Source: Elstera cyanobacteriorum (GTDB taxonomy: Bacteria > Pseudomonadota > Alphaproteobacteria > Elsterales > Elsteraceae). From it: DNA of 64,000 nucleotides. Below the pieces are notes generated by a model. It ran no database searches and was not told where the DNA came from. It was given only the letters and a program-made list of their open reading frames with translations. The DNA is taken from NCBI RefSeq assembly GCF_002251735.1, contig NZ_NOXS01000033.1:483737-547736 (forward strand), in the 5' to 3' direction. Below, piece after piece: positions 47,054-55,384 of the stretch. A program made the translations under genes and the position numbers. Position 1 is the first letter of the stretch, and the number at the start of each line of letters is the position of its first letter.

Positions 47054-50000
47054 TTAGAGCGGCATCACCATTTCGCGGTTGATGATGCGGTTGATGAATT
47101 TCGCATCTTCGACCACGGCATAGTGCGAGCCTTCCCGCATCAGCACTTGCAAGCGCTGATTGGTGAATTGCCCCCAGGCCAGAATATCCTCCCGCGACAC
47201 ATAGGGATCGCCGCGCGACACGAAACAGGTGATCGGCACGTCCCAGGGCTTCGGTTCGCCCTTGAGTTTGTAGTTGCTGGTCATCTCGAACTCTGCCCGC
47301 ACGGCAGGCAGCATCAGCTTGCGAAGTTCGGGATCGGAGAGGAACTGATCGGTCGCCGCCATATCGAACTTGCGGATGATATCGGCGAAGATTTCGTCCG
47401 ATTGTTCATAGGGCTTCAGATCGTGCCGGTAGCCCTGCGTTTGCATCAGCACCTTGCCCAGATCTTGCTCGAACGGCCCAACTTCCCCGACCTTATTCGG
47501 CGCGCGCGCGCCGGAGGCGAAGAGGTGCAGCGGTCTGAACTTGGTTTCCTCGATCAAGGTGCGCGCCGTTTCATACATGGTCACGGCCCCCAGGCAGTGA
47601 CCGAACATGGCAAACGGCAGATCAAGCAGGTCGATCATTTCATCGAGCACGCAATCAACGAAGAGGTCCATATCGTTGACCGGCTTTTCCGAAATGCGCC
47701 CCAAGCGGCCCGGCGGTTCGACTGCGATCACCTCGATGGCCGGGTCGATCCAATTGGCCCAGGGCCGGAAGACCGCCGACCCGCCACCCGCGAAGGGGAA
47801 GCAGAACAAGCGCGCGCGCGGATTACTGCGCTTGCCGACCGGGATAAGCCACTTCGCATCCTCGACAATAGCAGGGGCGGCGAGGGCTGCCTCCACCGTT
47901 TCGGTGATGAGATTGCTCACCATTGCCTCGACGGCTGCCGGGATGGCCGGGGTTTCCGTCGGGGTATCGCCGGGCACCACCTGCGGCGCATCGGGCAAGC
48001 CAACCCCGGCGAGATCCGGCCAAACCTCGTCCACCAACTGATCGATGCTGGGGCCTTGGATCAGCTTCACGGCGGGTACGCGCACGCCAAGCGCCATTTC
48101 GATGCGGTTGATCAGCGTGACGGCCATCAGCGAGTCGAGACCAAGTTCACGCAACGGCTGGCCGGGATCAATGGCCCGCGTCACGCCGAGCGTCGCCTGC
48201 GCCTGCTGTGCCACATAAGTGACGATGGCAAAGCGCCGGTCGCGCGGGTCGCTGGACTTCAACTGCGCCTGCAAGGCTTCGACCGATAGGCCGCCGCTCG
48301 CAGCCGCCCCATCCGTCTTCACCTCGCCCAGCATAGCGTCGAAGAAGCGCGGGACCGGCTGGAACTGACCGACGATGGTCGTCCAATCGGCGCTGAGCAC
48401 GGCGGCGTGGTTGAAGCCCGCCTCCACGATCAGCTTCAGCGCCTCCTGGCCTTCTTCGGGCTTCGTGTAAATCAGCCCGCGCGCGCGCCAGATCGCTTCG
48501 CCCTTATCCCCCGCCAGCGTCGCGAGACCGCCCGCCGCCCAGGGGCCCCAGTTGACCGCGAGGCCCGGCTTACCCTGCTGGCGGCGCAAGGCCGCAAGCC
48601 CGTCGAGATAGGCATTGCCAGAGGTGTAATTCGCCTGACCGCCCGCGCCAAACAGGCTGAGGATCGACGAATAAACCACGAAGTCATCAAGCTGCAGGTC
48701 TTCGGTCGCTTTATGCAGGAACCACGCGCCGTCGAACTTGGGTGCGATGGCCTTGCGGAACTTATCCCAAGCAAACTGCGCGATGGTGGCGTCTTCCAGC
48801 ACCCCGGCGGAGTGATAGATACCCTTCAACGGTAGCGCGTCAGACCGCAGTTTCTTGATCAGCGCGGCCACGCTGGCCTCGCTGCTGGTATCGAGCTTCT
48901 CGACCGAGATGCGCGCGCCCAACGCTTCCAACTCCGCCTTGATCCCGGCCGCCGTCGGATCGTCGGCCCCCCGGCGGGAGGCGAGGACCAGATGGCGGAT
49001 ACCGCGATGGGTGATGAGGTATTTTGCCGTTTCGATCCCAATGGCCCCAAGGCCGCCGGTGATCAGATAGGTCGCATCCTTCGTGGTCGGCGCGCGGGTT
49101 TCCGTCACCTTGGCGCGGACGAAGCGGGCGCCGTAACGGGCCAACTGTCCGCCCGCGAGGCGGAAGGCGACCTGCGCTTCCCGGTCCCCCGCCAGCAGAT
49201 GATTGGCCAAGGCTTGCGTTTCCGCAGGATTGATGCCGCCGGGTGCCAGATCGATGAGGCCGCCCCAGGTTTGCGGATATTCGAGCGATACCGTGCGCCC
49301 GAAGCCCCACAGCCCGGCCTGGGCGAGATCAAGCGAGCCTTTACTGCCGTCACGAATATCGAGACCGTTGCGCGTGCCAAGCCACAGGCCCGGCGCGTGC
49401 TTGAACCCGTCGCGGGCATCGGCAAGCGCCTGGGTAAGGTGCAGGGCATTACCGATCACGGCAGCCTGCTGGGCTTCGAGATCCTTCCCGTCGCCGAAGC
49501 TGGTATCGAGACCCCAGAGGTAGACGATGCCCACCCGCTTATCGGCCCAATCTTGCGCCGCCTGGGTCAGAACCGGCGCAAAGCTCTCGCGTCCGTCGAC
49601 CTTCACCGCACCCGCCGGGATCAGCGCCGATTTGGCGATGAGTTTGACCGGATGGTTACGGGTTTCGAAGGTCTTGGCCAGGGCGGCGCCTACGCCTGCG
49701 TCATCGGCGAAGATCACCCAGGCATTGGGGGCCGCCACCTGCGGCTTAGCGCCCGCCGCCAGCTTGTCCCAACGCACCTGATAGAGCCAATCGACCCCTG
49801 CTTCCGCGCCCTTGGGCTGGAAAGCGGTGACCGGGATCGGACGCAGTGACAGGCCTTCAAATTTGGCGACCGGGCTGCCATCCATCGCATACACATCGAT
49901 ATCGACGACGAGCGCCGCCGACGCCGGATCGGCGGAGACATCTTGCAAGCGCTTGCGCAGATGGACCCAAACGTCCTTTTCGCCCGATTTCAGCAGGCTA

Positions 50001-53000
50001 AAGCGCTCAATGCCAGCGGGCAGATGCAGCCCTTCCGGTGGCAGGGCAACTTTGCTGAAATCGCCGAACGCATCGATAACGGCGGGATAGGTATGCAGAG
50101 TTGCGTCCAGCAGGGCCGGATGCAGCGGGAACCCATCGGCGGCAACGCCGTCCGCCAGACGGACGTGCGCCAGCACTTCGCCCAACCCCTGCCACATCGA
50201 TTGGATGCCCCGGAACGCTGGGCCGTAATCGAGGCCGAGGCTGGTCAGCGCGCTATAATAGCGGTCCACCGGCAGCGGCTTGGTGCGGCTGATAACGGCT
50301 TCCGGCACGAAGGTTGGGGCGCTCGTCGCGTCCGGCGCCGGGCGCAGGGCGGCCGAGATATGCGTCTGCCAGCGGAACGCATCGCTGTCTTCGGCGCTGG
50401 ACAGGCTGGCGTCGAAGCTGCCGAACTCGCCGGGTTTCAGCACCAGATGCACGATCTTGGCGTCAGCGTCGCCCAGGAACAGCGGCGCGCGGTAGGAGAA
50501 ATTGGCGATCTGCAACGGCTTATCGCCGCTCAGTTTCGCCCCGGCTTGCAGCAGGCCGACGAGGCCCGCCGTGGTCGGCAGCACGACGTGGCTATAGACT
50601 TTATGGTCTTTGATCCAGGGCAGGGCCTTCTGGCTATAGACGGTCTCGAACTGCGCTTCGGGGAGGGAGGACCGCAGGCGCGTACCAACCAGCCCGTTAG
50701 CCGTGGCGGCGGCTTGGGCGGTCGCGGTGCCGGGGATGATGGCGGCGCCGTCGCGCTCGTTCCACATCCGCTCGCCTTGGAACGGATAGGTCGGCAACGC
50801 CACCCGGCGGCGCGTCCAGGGCGCATCAAAGCCCTTCCAGTCGATGGCCTCGCCCCGGCGGAACAGCGTGCCCACCGTTTCCAGCAGATCGCGCCCCTCA
50901 GTGCCATCCTTGGCGACCGTCGGCAGGAAAGCCAGCGTCTCGCCGGAGATGCTGGATTGCGCCAGCGCCAGCATGCTCTTGCCCGGCCCGATTTCGATGA
51001 AATCGGTCACGCCTTCCGCCTGCAACTGCTTCACCGCATCGGCAAAGCGCACGGCGTCCATCGCATGCGACACCCAATAGTCGGCGCTTGGGGCATCGGC
51101 CTTTACCGCGCCGGTCAAGGTCGAGACCCAAGTGACGCCCGGCTTTTCCGCCTTCGCCGCTGCCAACGCCGTGCGGAAATCGGCCATCGCCGGATCCATC
51201 AGCACCGAATGGAAGGCGTGGGAGACGGTGAGCGGGCGGGCGGTGACGCCCTTCGGCTCGAAATAGGCTATCAGCGCGTCGACCGAGGTTTTCAGGCCCG
51301 AAACGACCGTATTCGCTGGGCCATTGACCGCAGCGACACCGATCTGCGGCAGTTTCAGCTCGGCGAGCGCAGCGCGCACGCTGGCTTCGTCGGTGAAGAC
51401 CGCCGCCATCGCCCCGCCTTCGGGCAGGGCCTGCATCAATTTCCCGCGCGCTGCGATAAGCTTCGCGGCCGCTTCCAAGGGATAGACCCCGGCAACGACC
51501 GAAAGGGCAAACTCGCCAACGCTATGGCCCGCCATCGCCTGCGGCGTGATCCCCCAGCTTTGCAGCAGGGTCGCCAGCGACACTTGCAGGGCAAAGGTGC
51601 CCGGCTGGGTGAATTCCGTGCGGTTGATCAACCCCGCATCCGGCCCATTGGGATCAGCGAAGACCGCTTCGGCCAACGGGCGTGGCAGGATACCGACCAT
51701 CGCTGCGGCGCAGCGGTCGAAGGTCGCGCGGAACAAAGGCTGGCTGTCGTAAAGCGCTTTGCCCATGCCCGCGAATTGCGCACCCTGGCCTGTGAACAGG
51801 AAACCAATCTTACGCTTGGCCCCGGCGCGCCGATCGGCAGCGGTGGCAACCTGGGCGGTGCGCAGCTTTTCGATCAACTCATCGACGCTGCCCGCGACCG
51901 CCGTGTAGCGGTGGCTAAAGGAAACGCGGCCTTGCGCCAGCGAATAGGCGACATCGGGCAGCGAGGCACCCGGCGTTTCTTCCAGCACTTCCGCTTGGCG
52001 CACCAGCGCGTCTTTCAGAGCCGCTTCCGATTTCGCCGAGAGCACGACCAGATGCGCCGGGCGTTCCGGCACGGTCTGAGCAACCGGCGCCTGCGTCGGC
52101 GCCTCTTCCAAGATTACCACGCCATTGGTGCCGCCGATGCCGAGCGAATTGACCAGCGCGCGGCGCACCTTCTCGCCCTTCGGCCAGGGCTTCAGCTCCT
52201 GGTTCACATAAAAGGGGCTGGTGGTGAAATTGATCTTCGGGTTGAGCGTGCGGATATTGATCGTCGGCGGAATCGCCTGTTCGTGCAGGGCGAGCGCCGT
52301 CTTGATCAGCGAGACGATGCCCGCCGCCTGTTCCGGGTGGCCAATGTTTGGCTTTACCGACCCAACGGGGCAGGAACCGGCCGGGACAGTCACCGTCTTG
52401 AAGGTCTCGGTCAGCGCGGCGATTTCGATGGGGTCGCCCACGGCGGTGCCGGTGCCGTGGCATTCGGCGTAACCGATGGTATCCGGCGAAATATCGGCGA
52501 GTTCCAGCGCCTTGATCATCGCCCCGGCCTGACCCGGAACGGAGGAGCCGGAATAGCTGGCCTTGGTGCCGCCGTCGTTATTCACGGCGGTCGATTTGAT
52601 TACGGCATAGATGGTATCGCCATCCTTGACCGCTTGATTGACCTCTTTCAGCAGCACCATACCGACGGCGGAGCCGAAGACCGTGCCGCGCGCGTCGGCG
52701 TCGAAGGTGCGCACATGCCCATCGGGTGAGTAGAGCCCACCTCGCACCGACCGATAGCCGGAGATTTCGGGCACGCGGACCGTTGCGCCGCCCGCCAGCG
52801 CCATCGTGCATTCGCCGGTCTGGATGCTCTGGCAAGCGAGATGCACCGCGATCAGCGAGGTGGAGCAGGCGGTCTGCACGTTCAGGCTCGGCCCCGTCAG
52901 GTCGAATTTGAACGACAGGCGGGTGGAGGCGAAATCCTTATCGTTGCCGATATGGACAAGGTTGGCCGTGCGCCCGCGCGACTCTGGATGGTCGTACAGT

Positions 53001-53452
53001 TCGTTGACCATGTACGAGCTGACGTTCCCGCCCGTGCCGAGCACGATGCCAACCGGACCAAGATGCCGACCGGGGATATAGCCCGCATCTTCAAAGGCTT
53101 CCCAGCCCACTTCCAGAAGGAAGCGGTGCTGCGGGTCCATCAACCGCGCTTCGCGCGGTGAATATTCAAAAAAAGCGGCATCGAACTTATCGATGCCGGG
53201 AATACGGAAAGCGGTTTTAACGTAGTCGGGTTCGGCGATTTCAGCGGGGCTGATGCCAGCGGCGATCAATTCTTCGTCCGAAAAGACGGTAACCGATTCG
53301 ACGCCGTTGCAGAGGTTGCGCCAAAACTCCCGATAATTCATCGCGCCCGGCACGCGGCAGGCCATGCCGATGATGGCAATGCCCTTGAGCGGCGGTTGGG
53401 CAGATGTTTTCGGGGTTGCTTTATTGGTTGTGGCTTTAGGCTTGCTCATCAT
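47054..53452 (-). CDS. Type I polyketide synthase, single module KS-AT-DH-KR-ACP-TE
   Basis: About 2132 residues. KS (about 24-445): Cys196 in QTACSTS, then CHGTGTAVGDP and KPNIGH. AT (about 545-850): GHSVGE with Ser644 and the malonyl-type motif HAFHS. DH (about 915-1200): His950 in DHKVYSHVVLP and Asp1116 in HPALLDATLH. KR (about 1455-1640): GGLGAIG, YSS and Tyr1609 in GQANYTSGN, with LED where B-type KRs have LDD. ACP: Ser1774 in LGLDSLMAV. TE (about 1870-2120): GHCLGA with Cys1953, Asp2082 and His2110. No ER domain is present. One malonyl-using module with its own release domain suggests iterative, partially reducing synthesis. The exact start is uncertain (GTG 53455, ATG 53452 or ATG 53449). 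The product is unknown. Confidence 0.93.
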   Translation of the reverse strand: MMSKPKATTNKATPKTSAQPPLKGIAIIGMACRVPGAMNYREFWRNLCNGVESVTVFSDEELIAAGISPAEIAEPDYVKTAFRIPGIDKFDAAFFEYSPREARLMDPQHRFLLEVGWEAFEDAGYIPGRHLGPVGIVLGTGGNVSSYMVNELYDHPESRGRTANLVHIGNDKDFASTRLSFKFDLTGPSLNVQTACSTSLIAVHLACQSIQTGECTMALAGGATVRVPEISGYRSVRGGLYSPDGHVRTFDADARGTVFGSAVGMVLLKEVNQAVKDGDTIYAVIKSTAVNNDGGTKASYSGSSVPGQAGAMIKALELADISPDTIGYAECHGTGTAVGDPIEIAALTETFKTVTVPAGSCPVGSVKPNIGHPEQAAGIVSLIKTALALHEQAIPPTINIRTLNPKINFTTSPFYVNQELKPWPKGEKVRRALVNSLGIGGTNGVVILEEAPTQAPVAQTVPERPAHLVVLSAKSEAALKDALVRQAEVLEETPGASLPDVAYSLAQGRVSFSHRYTAVAGSVDELIEKLRTAQVATAADRRAGAKRKIGFLFTGQGAQFAGMGKALYDSQPLFRATFDRCAAAMVGILPRPLAEAVFADPNGPDAGLINRTEFTQPGTFALQVSLATLLQSWGITPQAMAGHSVGEFALSVVAGVYPLEAAAKLIAARGKLMQALPEGGAMAAVFTDEASVRAALAELKLPQIGVAAVNGPANTVVSGLKTSVDALIAYFEPKGVTARPLTVSHAFHSVLMDPAMADFRTALAAAKAEKPGVTWVSTLTGAVKADAPSADYWVSHAMDAVRFADAVKQLQAEGVTDFIEIGPGKSMLALAQSSISGETLAFLPTVAKDGTEGRDLLETVGTLFRRGEAIDWKGFDAPWTRRRVALPTYPFQGERMWNERDGAAIIPGTATAQAAATANGLVGTRLRSSLPEAQFETVYSQKALPWIKDHKVYSHVVLPTTAGLVGLLQAGAKLSGDKPLQIANFSYRAPLFLGDADAKIVHLVLKPGEFGSFDASLSSAEDSDAFRWQTHISAALRPAPDATSAPTFVPEAVISRTKPLPVDRYYSALTSLGLDYGPAFRGIQSMWQGLGEVLAHVRLADGVAADGFPLHPALLDATLHTYPAVIDAFGDFSKVALPPEGLHLPAGIERFSLLKSGEKDVWVHLRKRLQDVSADPASAALVVDIDVYAMDGSPVAKFEGLSLRPIPVTAFQPKGAEAGVDWLYQVRWDKLAAGAKPQVAAPNAWVIFADDAGVGAALAKTFETRNHPVKLIAKSALIPAGAVKVDGRESFAPVLTQAAQDWADKRVGIVYLWGLDTSFGDGKDLEAQQAAVIGNALHLTQALADARDGFKHAPGLWLGTRNGLDIRDGSKGSLDLAQAGLWGFGRTVSLEYPQTWGGLIDLAPGGINPAETQALANHLLAGDREAQVAFRLAGGQLARYGARFVRAKVTETRAPTTKDATYLITGGLGAIGIETAKYLITHRGIRHLVLASRRGADDPTAAGIKAELEALGARISVEKLDTSSEASVAALIKKLRSDALPLKGIYHSAGVLEDATIAQFAWDKFRKAIAPKFDGAWFLHKATEDLQLDDFVVYSSILSLFGAGGQANYTSGNAYLDGLAALRRQQGKPGLAVNWGPWAAGGLATLAGDKGEAIWRARGLIYTKPEEGQEALKLIVEAGFNHAAVLSADWTTIVGQFQPVPRFFDAMLGEVKTDGAAASGGLSVEALQAQLKSSDPRDRRFAIVTYVAQQAQATLGVTRAIDPGQPLRELGLDSLMAVTLINRIEMALGVRVPAVKLIQGPSIDQLVDEVWPDLAGVGLPDAPQVVPGDTPTETPAIPAAVEAMVSNLITETVEAALAAPAIVEDAKWLIPVGKRSNPRARLFCFPFAGGGSAVFRPWANWIDPAIEVIAVEPPGRLGRISEKPVNDMDLFVDCVLDEMIDLLDLPFAMFGHCLGAVTMYETARTLIEETKFRPLHLFASGARAPNKVGEVGPFEQDLGKVLMQTQGYRHDLKPYEQSDEIFADIIRKFDMAATDQFLSDPELRKLMLPAVRAEFEMTSNYKLKGEPKPWDVPITCFVSRGDPYVSREDILAWGQFTNQRLQVLMREGSHYAVVEDAKFINRIINREMVMPL

Positions 53453-53467
53453 CACCCCCAAATCGAC

Positions 53468-53935
53468 TTACCATTCTTTCTTGCGTTGGATGGCCGAGGG
53501 CCAATTCCAGAAAGACTGTAGGGGGGAGTCGGCGAACTTACCGAGCGAGCTAAGAGACTGATTCGTTAGCTTCTGAACCGACTGGAAAGCTGTATTTTCG
53601 CCGCCAGCGACAATGCTTTCGATCTTCCGCTCGAAACCTTGAACGGCGTCGTGCATTGCAAGGGCAACCTCGTAGCCTTTGTAAAGCGTGTCCAGCCATT
53701 GTTCCATCGGCCAAGCAATCAGCTTAGCGGTTACATCAACGATCGTCTCCGCCGGAATACCATTGTGCTGAGGGATGTAGGGACCGGGCAGGCTTTTTGC
53801 GAAAGCGCTGAAAAATTCTGCCGGATTGCTTGGGATGGTTTTCGCATCCGCAGCGGGCTTACCGGAGTAGCGGCGGGCCGGGCGGTCCGATTTTTCAGCC
53901 GCGGCGGCGGTGGTATTGGTATTTTCGGTAGTCAT
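53468..53935 (-). CDS. 155-residue helical protein upstream of the PKS, unrecognised
   Basis: No family recognised. The first 30 residues are low-complexity (Thr/Ala-rich, basic). Then comes a mainly helical body with amphipathic segments such as AETIVDVTAKLIAWPMEQW and YEVALAMHDAVQGFERKIE, and a C-terminus rich in Trp (SFWNWPSAIQRKKEW). The length and helical make-up vaguely resemble phasins, but I see no diagnostic motif. GAGAGG lies eight bases before the start. It ends 15 bp before the PKS gene, so the two are cotranscribed and a PKS-linked role is likely. Confidence 0.75.
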   Translation of the reverse strand: MTTENTNTTAAAAEKSDRPARRYSGKPAADAKTIPSNPAEFFSAFAKSLPGPYIPQHNGIPAETIVDVTAKLIAWPMEQWLDTLYKGYEVALAMHDAVQGFERKIESIVAGGENTAFQSVQKLTNQSLSSLGKFADSPLQSFWNWPSAIQRKKEW

Positions 53936-53947
53936 TGGGCCAGCCTC

Positions 53948-53959
53948 TCACGCGCGTGA
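53948..53959. promoter_or_regulatory. 12-bp perfect palindrome in the PKS operon leader
   Basis: TCACGCGCGTGA, directly next to the ribosome-binding site of the 155-residue protein gene. It could be an operator or a small stem that affects translation. Confidence 0.4.
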
Positions 53960-53989
53960 AATTATGTGGAAAATGCCGATGCCATTTTT

Positions 53990-54009
53990 CGGAAATATAA
54001 TCATTTCCG
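53990..54009. promoter_or_regulatory. Inverted repeat upstream of the PKS operon
   Basis: CGGAAAT ATAATC ATTTCCG: perfect 7-bp arms around a 6-base centre in the AT-rich 153-bp gap between the thioesterase gene and the PKS operon. It is positioned as an operator about 55 bp before the first start codon. No regulator gene is adjacent. Confidence 0.5.
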
Positions 54010-54088
54010 TTAGGCCGAATGATGCCATAGCCCATATCGCGCTGCATCAAAAATAAGTGTGAAGAATCGCGATTAACCTATTACAATT

Positions 54089-54820
54089 TCACGCTAAAGA
54101 AGAAGCAACCATTAGGGGGAGTTCTGGGGTTGAATTCTCTAGGTAAAAGTGATCACCTGGAAAAATATGGTAATCAAAATTGCTATTCGTGTAGTTAGCC
54201 CAATTTTTTATTGAATTTTCCGGATGTAGCGGGTCGCTATCTCCAAGATAAGCGGTGATCGGAAAATCCAATTTTTCCGTACTGTCGTCGTGATAAACTC
54301 GTAATAAGTTAATATCGTTCCGAAACACAGGAATCAGAAGCGATAGAAGGTCGGTATGGTTAATCAAATCTGCAGAAGTACCGCCGAGCTTGCGAATATA
54401 ATCTTCGGCCTCTGCGTCGGATTGAAGAAGTGACGGGGTTGCCGCTGGTGTTTTTTTAGGCGGAATGTTGCCAGATACAAACAAGTGTCGGGGGCGTTGC
54501 CCATATTCTGTGCGCACTTGCTGCGCCGCAGCATACGCCAGCCACGCGCCAAAGCTGTGGCCGAATAGGGCGAAGGGCCGATCGAGCAAAGGCGATGCTG
54601 CTTCGGCAAAGGCATCGACCAGATCCTGTAGCCGGGTCAACGGCGGTTCGCCCAAACGGCTACCGTGTCCCGGCAACTGCACAGGATAAAATTCAACCAG
54701 ATCTGCAGTACCGCGCCAGTCCCGAAATAAGCTGGCATTGCCGCCGGCATGGGCAAAACAGAAAACCCTAATTTCCGGGTCAGTCGTAACCTCGGGAAAC
54801 GGAAACCAGAGTGCGGTCAT
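54089..54820 (-). CDS. Type II thioesterase (alpha/beta hydrolase)
   Basis: 243-residue editing thioesterase of the kind that clears stalled acyl chains from PKS/NRPS carriers. The N-terminus is VFCFAHAGGNASLFRDW and VQLPGHGSRLGEPP. The nucleophile is Ser in FALFGHSFGAWLAYA, with Asp in YLGDSDPLHP and His in FPGDHFYLE. Unlike the TE built into the synthase, it keeps the normal Ser. Its DNA is markedly more AT-rich than the PKS gene, so the two may have different histories. It is preceded by a strong terminator, so it needs its own promoter or read-through. Confidence 0.92.
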   Translation of the reverse strand: MTALWFPFPEVTTDPEIRVFCFAHAGGNASLFRDWRGTADLVEFYPVQLPGHGSRLGEPPLTRLQDLVDAFAEAASPLLDRPFALFGHSFGAWLAYAAAQQVRTEYGQRPRHLFVSGNIPPKKTPAATPSLLQSDAEAEDYIRKLGGTSADLINHTDLLSLLIPVFRNDINLLRVYHDDSTEKLDFPITAYLGDSDPLHPENSIKNWANYTNSNFDYHIFPGDHFYLENSTPELPLMVASSLA

Positions 54821-54834
54821 AACCTAATTTATCC

Positions 54835-54866
54835 AATAAAAAAAACAGAGGGCTTGCGCCCTCTGT
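54835..54866 (-). terminator. Intrinsic terminator after the Cache protein gene
   Basis: Minus-strand stem AACAGAGGGC / GCCCTCTGTT (perfect 10 bp, 4-base loop) running into TTTTTTTTATT. It is the clearest rho-independent terminator in the window. Confidence 0.92.
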
Positions 54867-54880
54867 TCAATAAAGACTGA

Positions 54881-55339
54881 TTATTCGTAGTAGCCGACGA
54901 CGAAAACTTTATCGTCGAACTTTTTAGCGAAAGATTGTTTTTTTGCCAGCTTAGCCGTTGCCGGATTACGCCAGACGTAGGAAACCCAACCGCCATCAGC
55001 AGCCTTATTGGCGGCGGCAATCTGTTCCCGGATGATGAACTTACCTTCTACATCCTTCAGGTCCGGAATCGCCGGGTTATTGATCATCTTCGGATCGTAA
55101 TAGGCGAGGGCGAGGCCGCTATTGGCATCGACAACCAGCACATACCATTCACCGTCGACCCATTCTTTATTGGTCTTATCGCCGAAATCAGCGAAGGCCT
55201 TATCTTTACCGACGGTCTGATAGTGTTTGATCGCCTTATTGACCATTTCGACCGATTGTTCGGCCGGCGTAGCGGCGATAAGCGGGCTCGAGACCAGCAG
55301 GGCAAGCGCTACGAACGCCGCAGACAGAAGTTTCAACAT
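54881..55339 (-). CDS. Secreted single-Cache-domain protein
   Basis: 152 residues with a signal peptide (MLKLLSAAFVALALLVSSPLIAATPA). The rest is one sCache_2-like sensing domain: VEMVNKAIKHYQTVGKDKAFADFGD, then GEWYVLVVDANSGLALAYYDPKMI and the C-terminal GGWVSYVWRNPATAKLAKK. Free-standing Cache proteins of this sort are periplasmic and probably bind a small ligand. It lies 45 bp downstream of a chemoreceptor gene on the same strand and is closed by a terminator, so the two form a unit. Confidence 0.85.
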   Translation of the reverse strand: MLKLLSAAFVALALLVSSPLIAATPAEQSVEMVNKAIKHYQTVGKDKAFADFGDKTNKEWVDGEWYVLVVDANSGLALAYYDPKMINNPAIPDLKDVEGKFIIREQIAAANKAADGGWVSYVWRNPATAKLAKKQSFAKKFDDKVFVVGYYE

Positions 55340-55384
55340 CGCGTGTCTCCACGAGAAAAGGGGAACAATCAGAAAAGAAGAGGA

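Noticed and set aside
49943..52729. 928-codon open frame on the plus strand opposite the polyketide synthase
   Set aside because: It is a mirror of the GC-rich synthase codons, rich in Arg/Gly/His/Gln with no domain. The minus-strand reading has full catalytic motifs.
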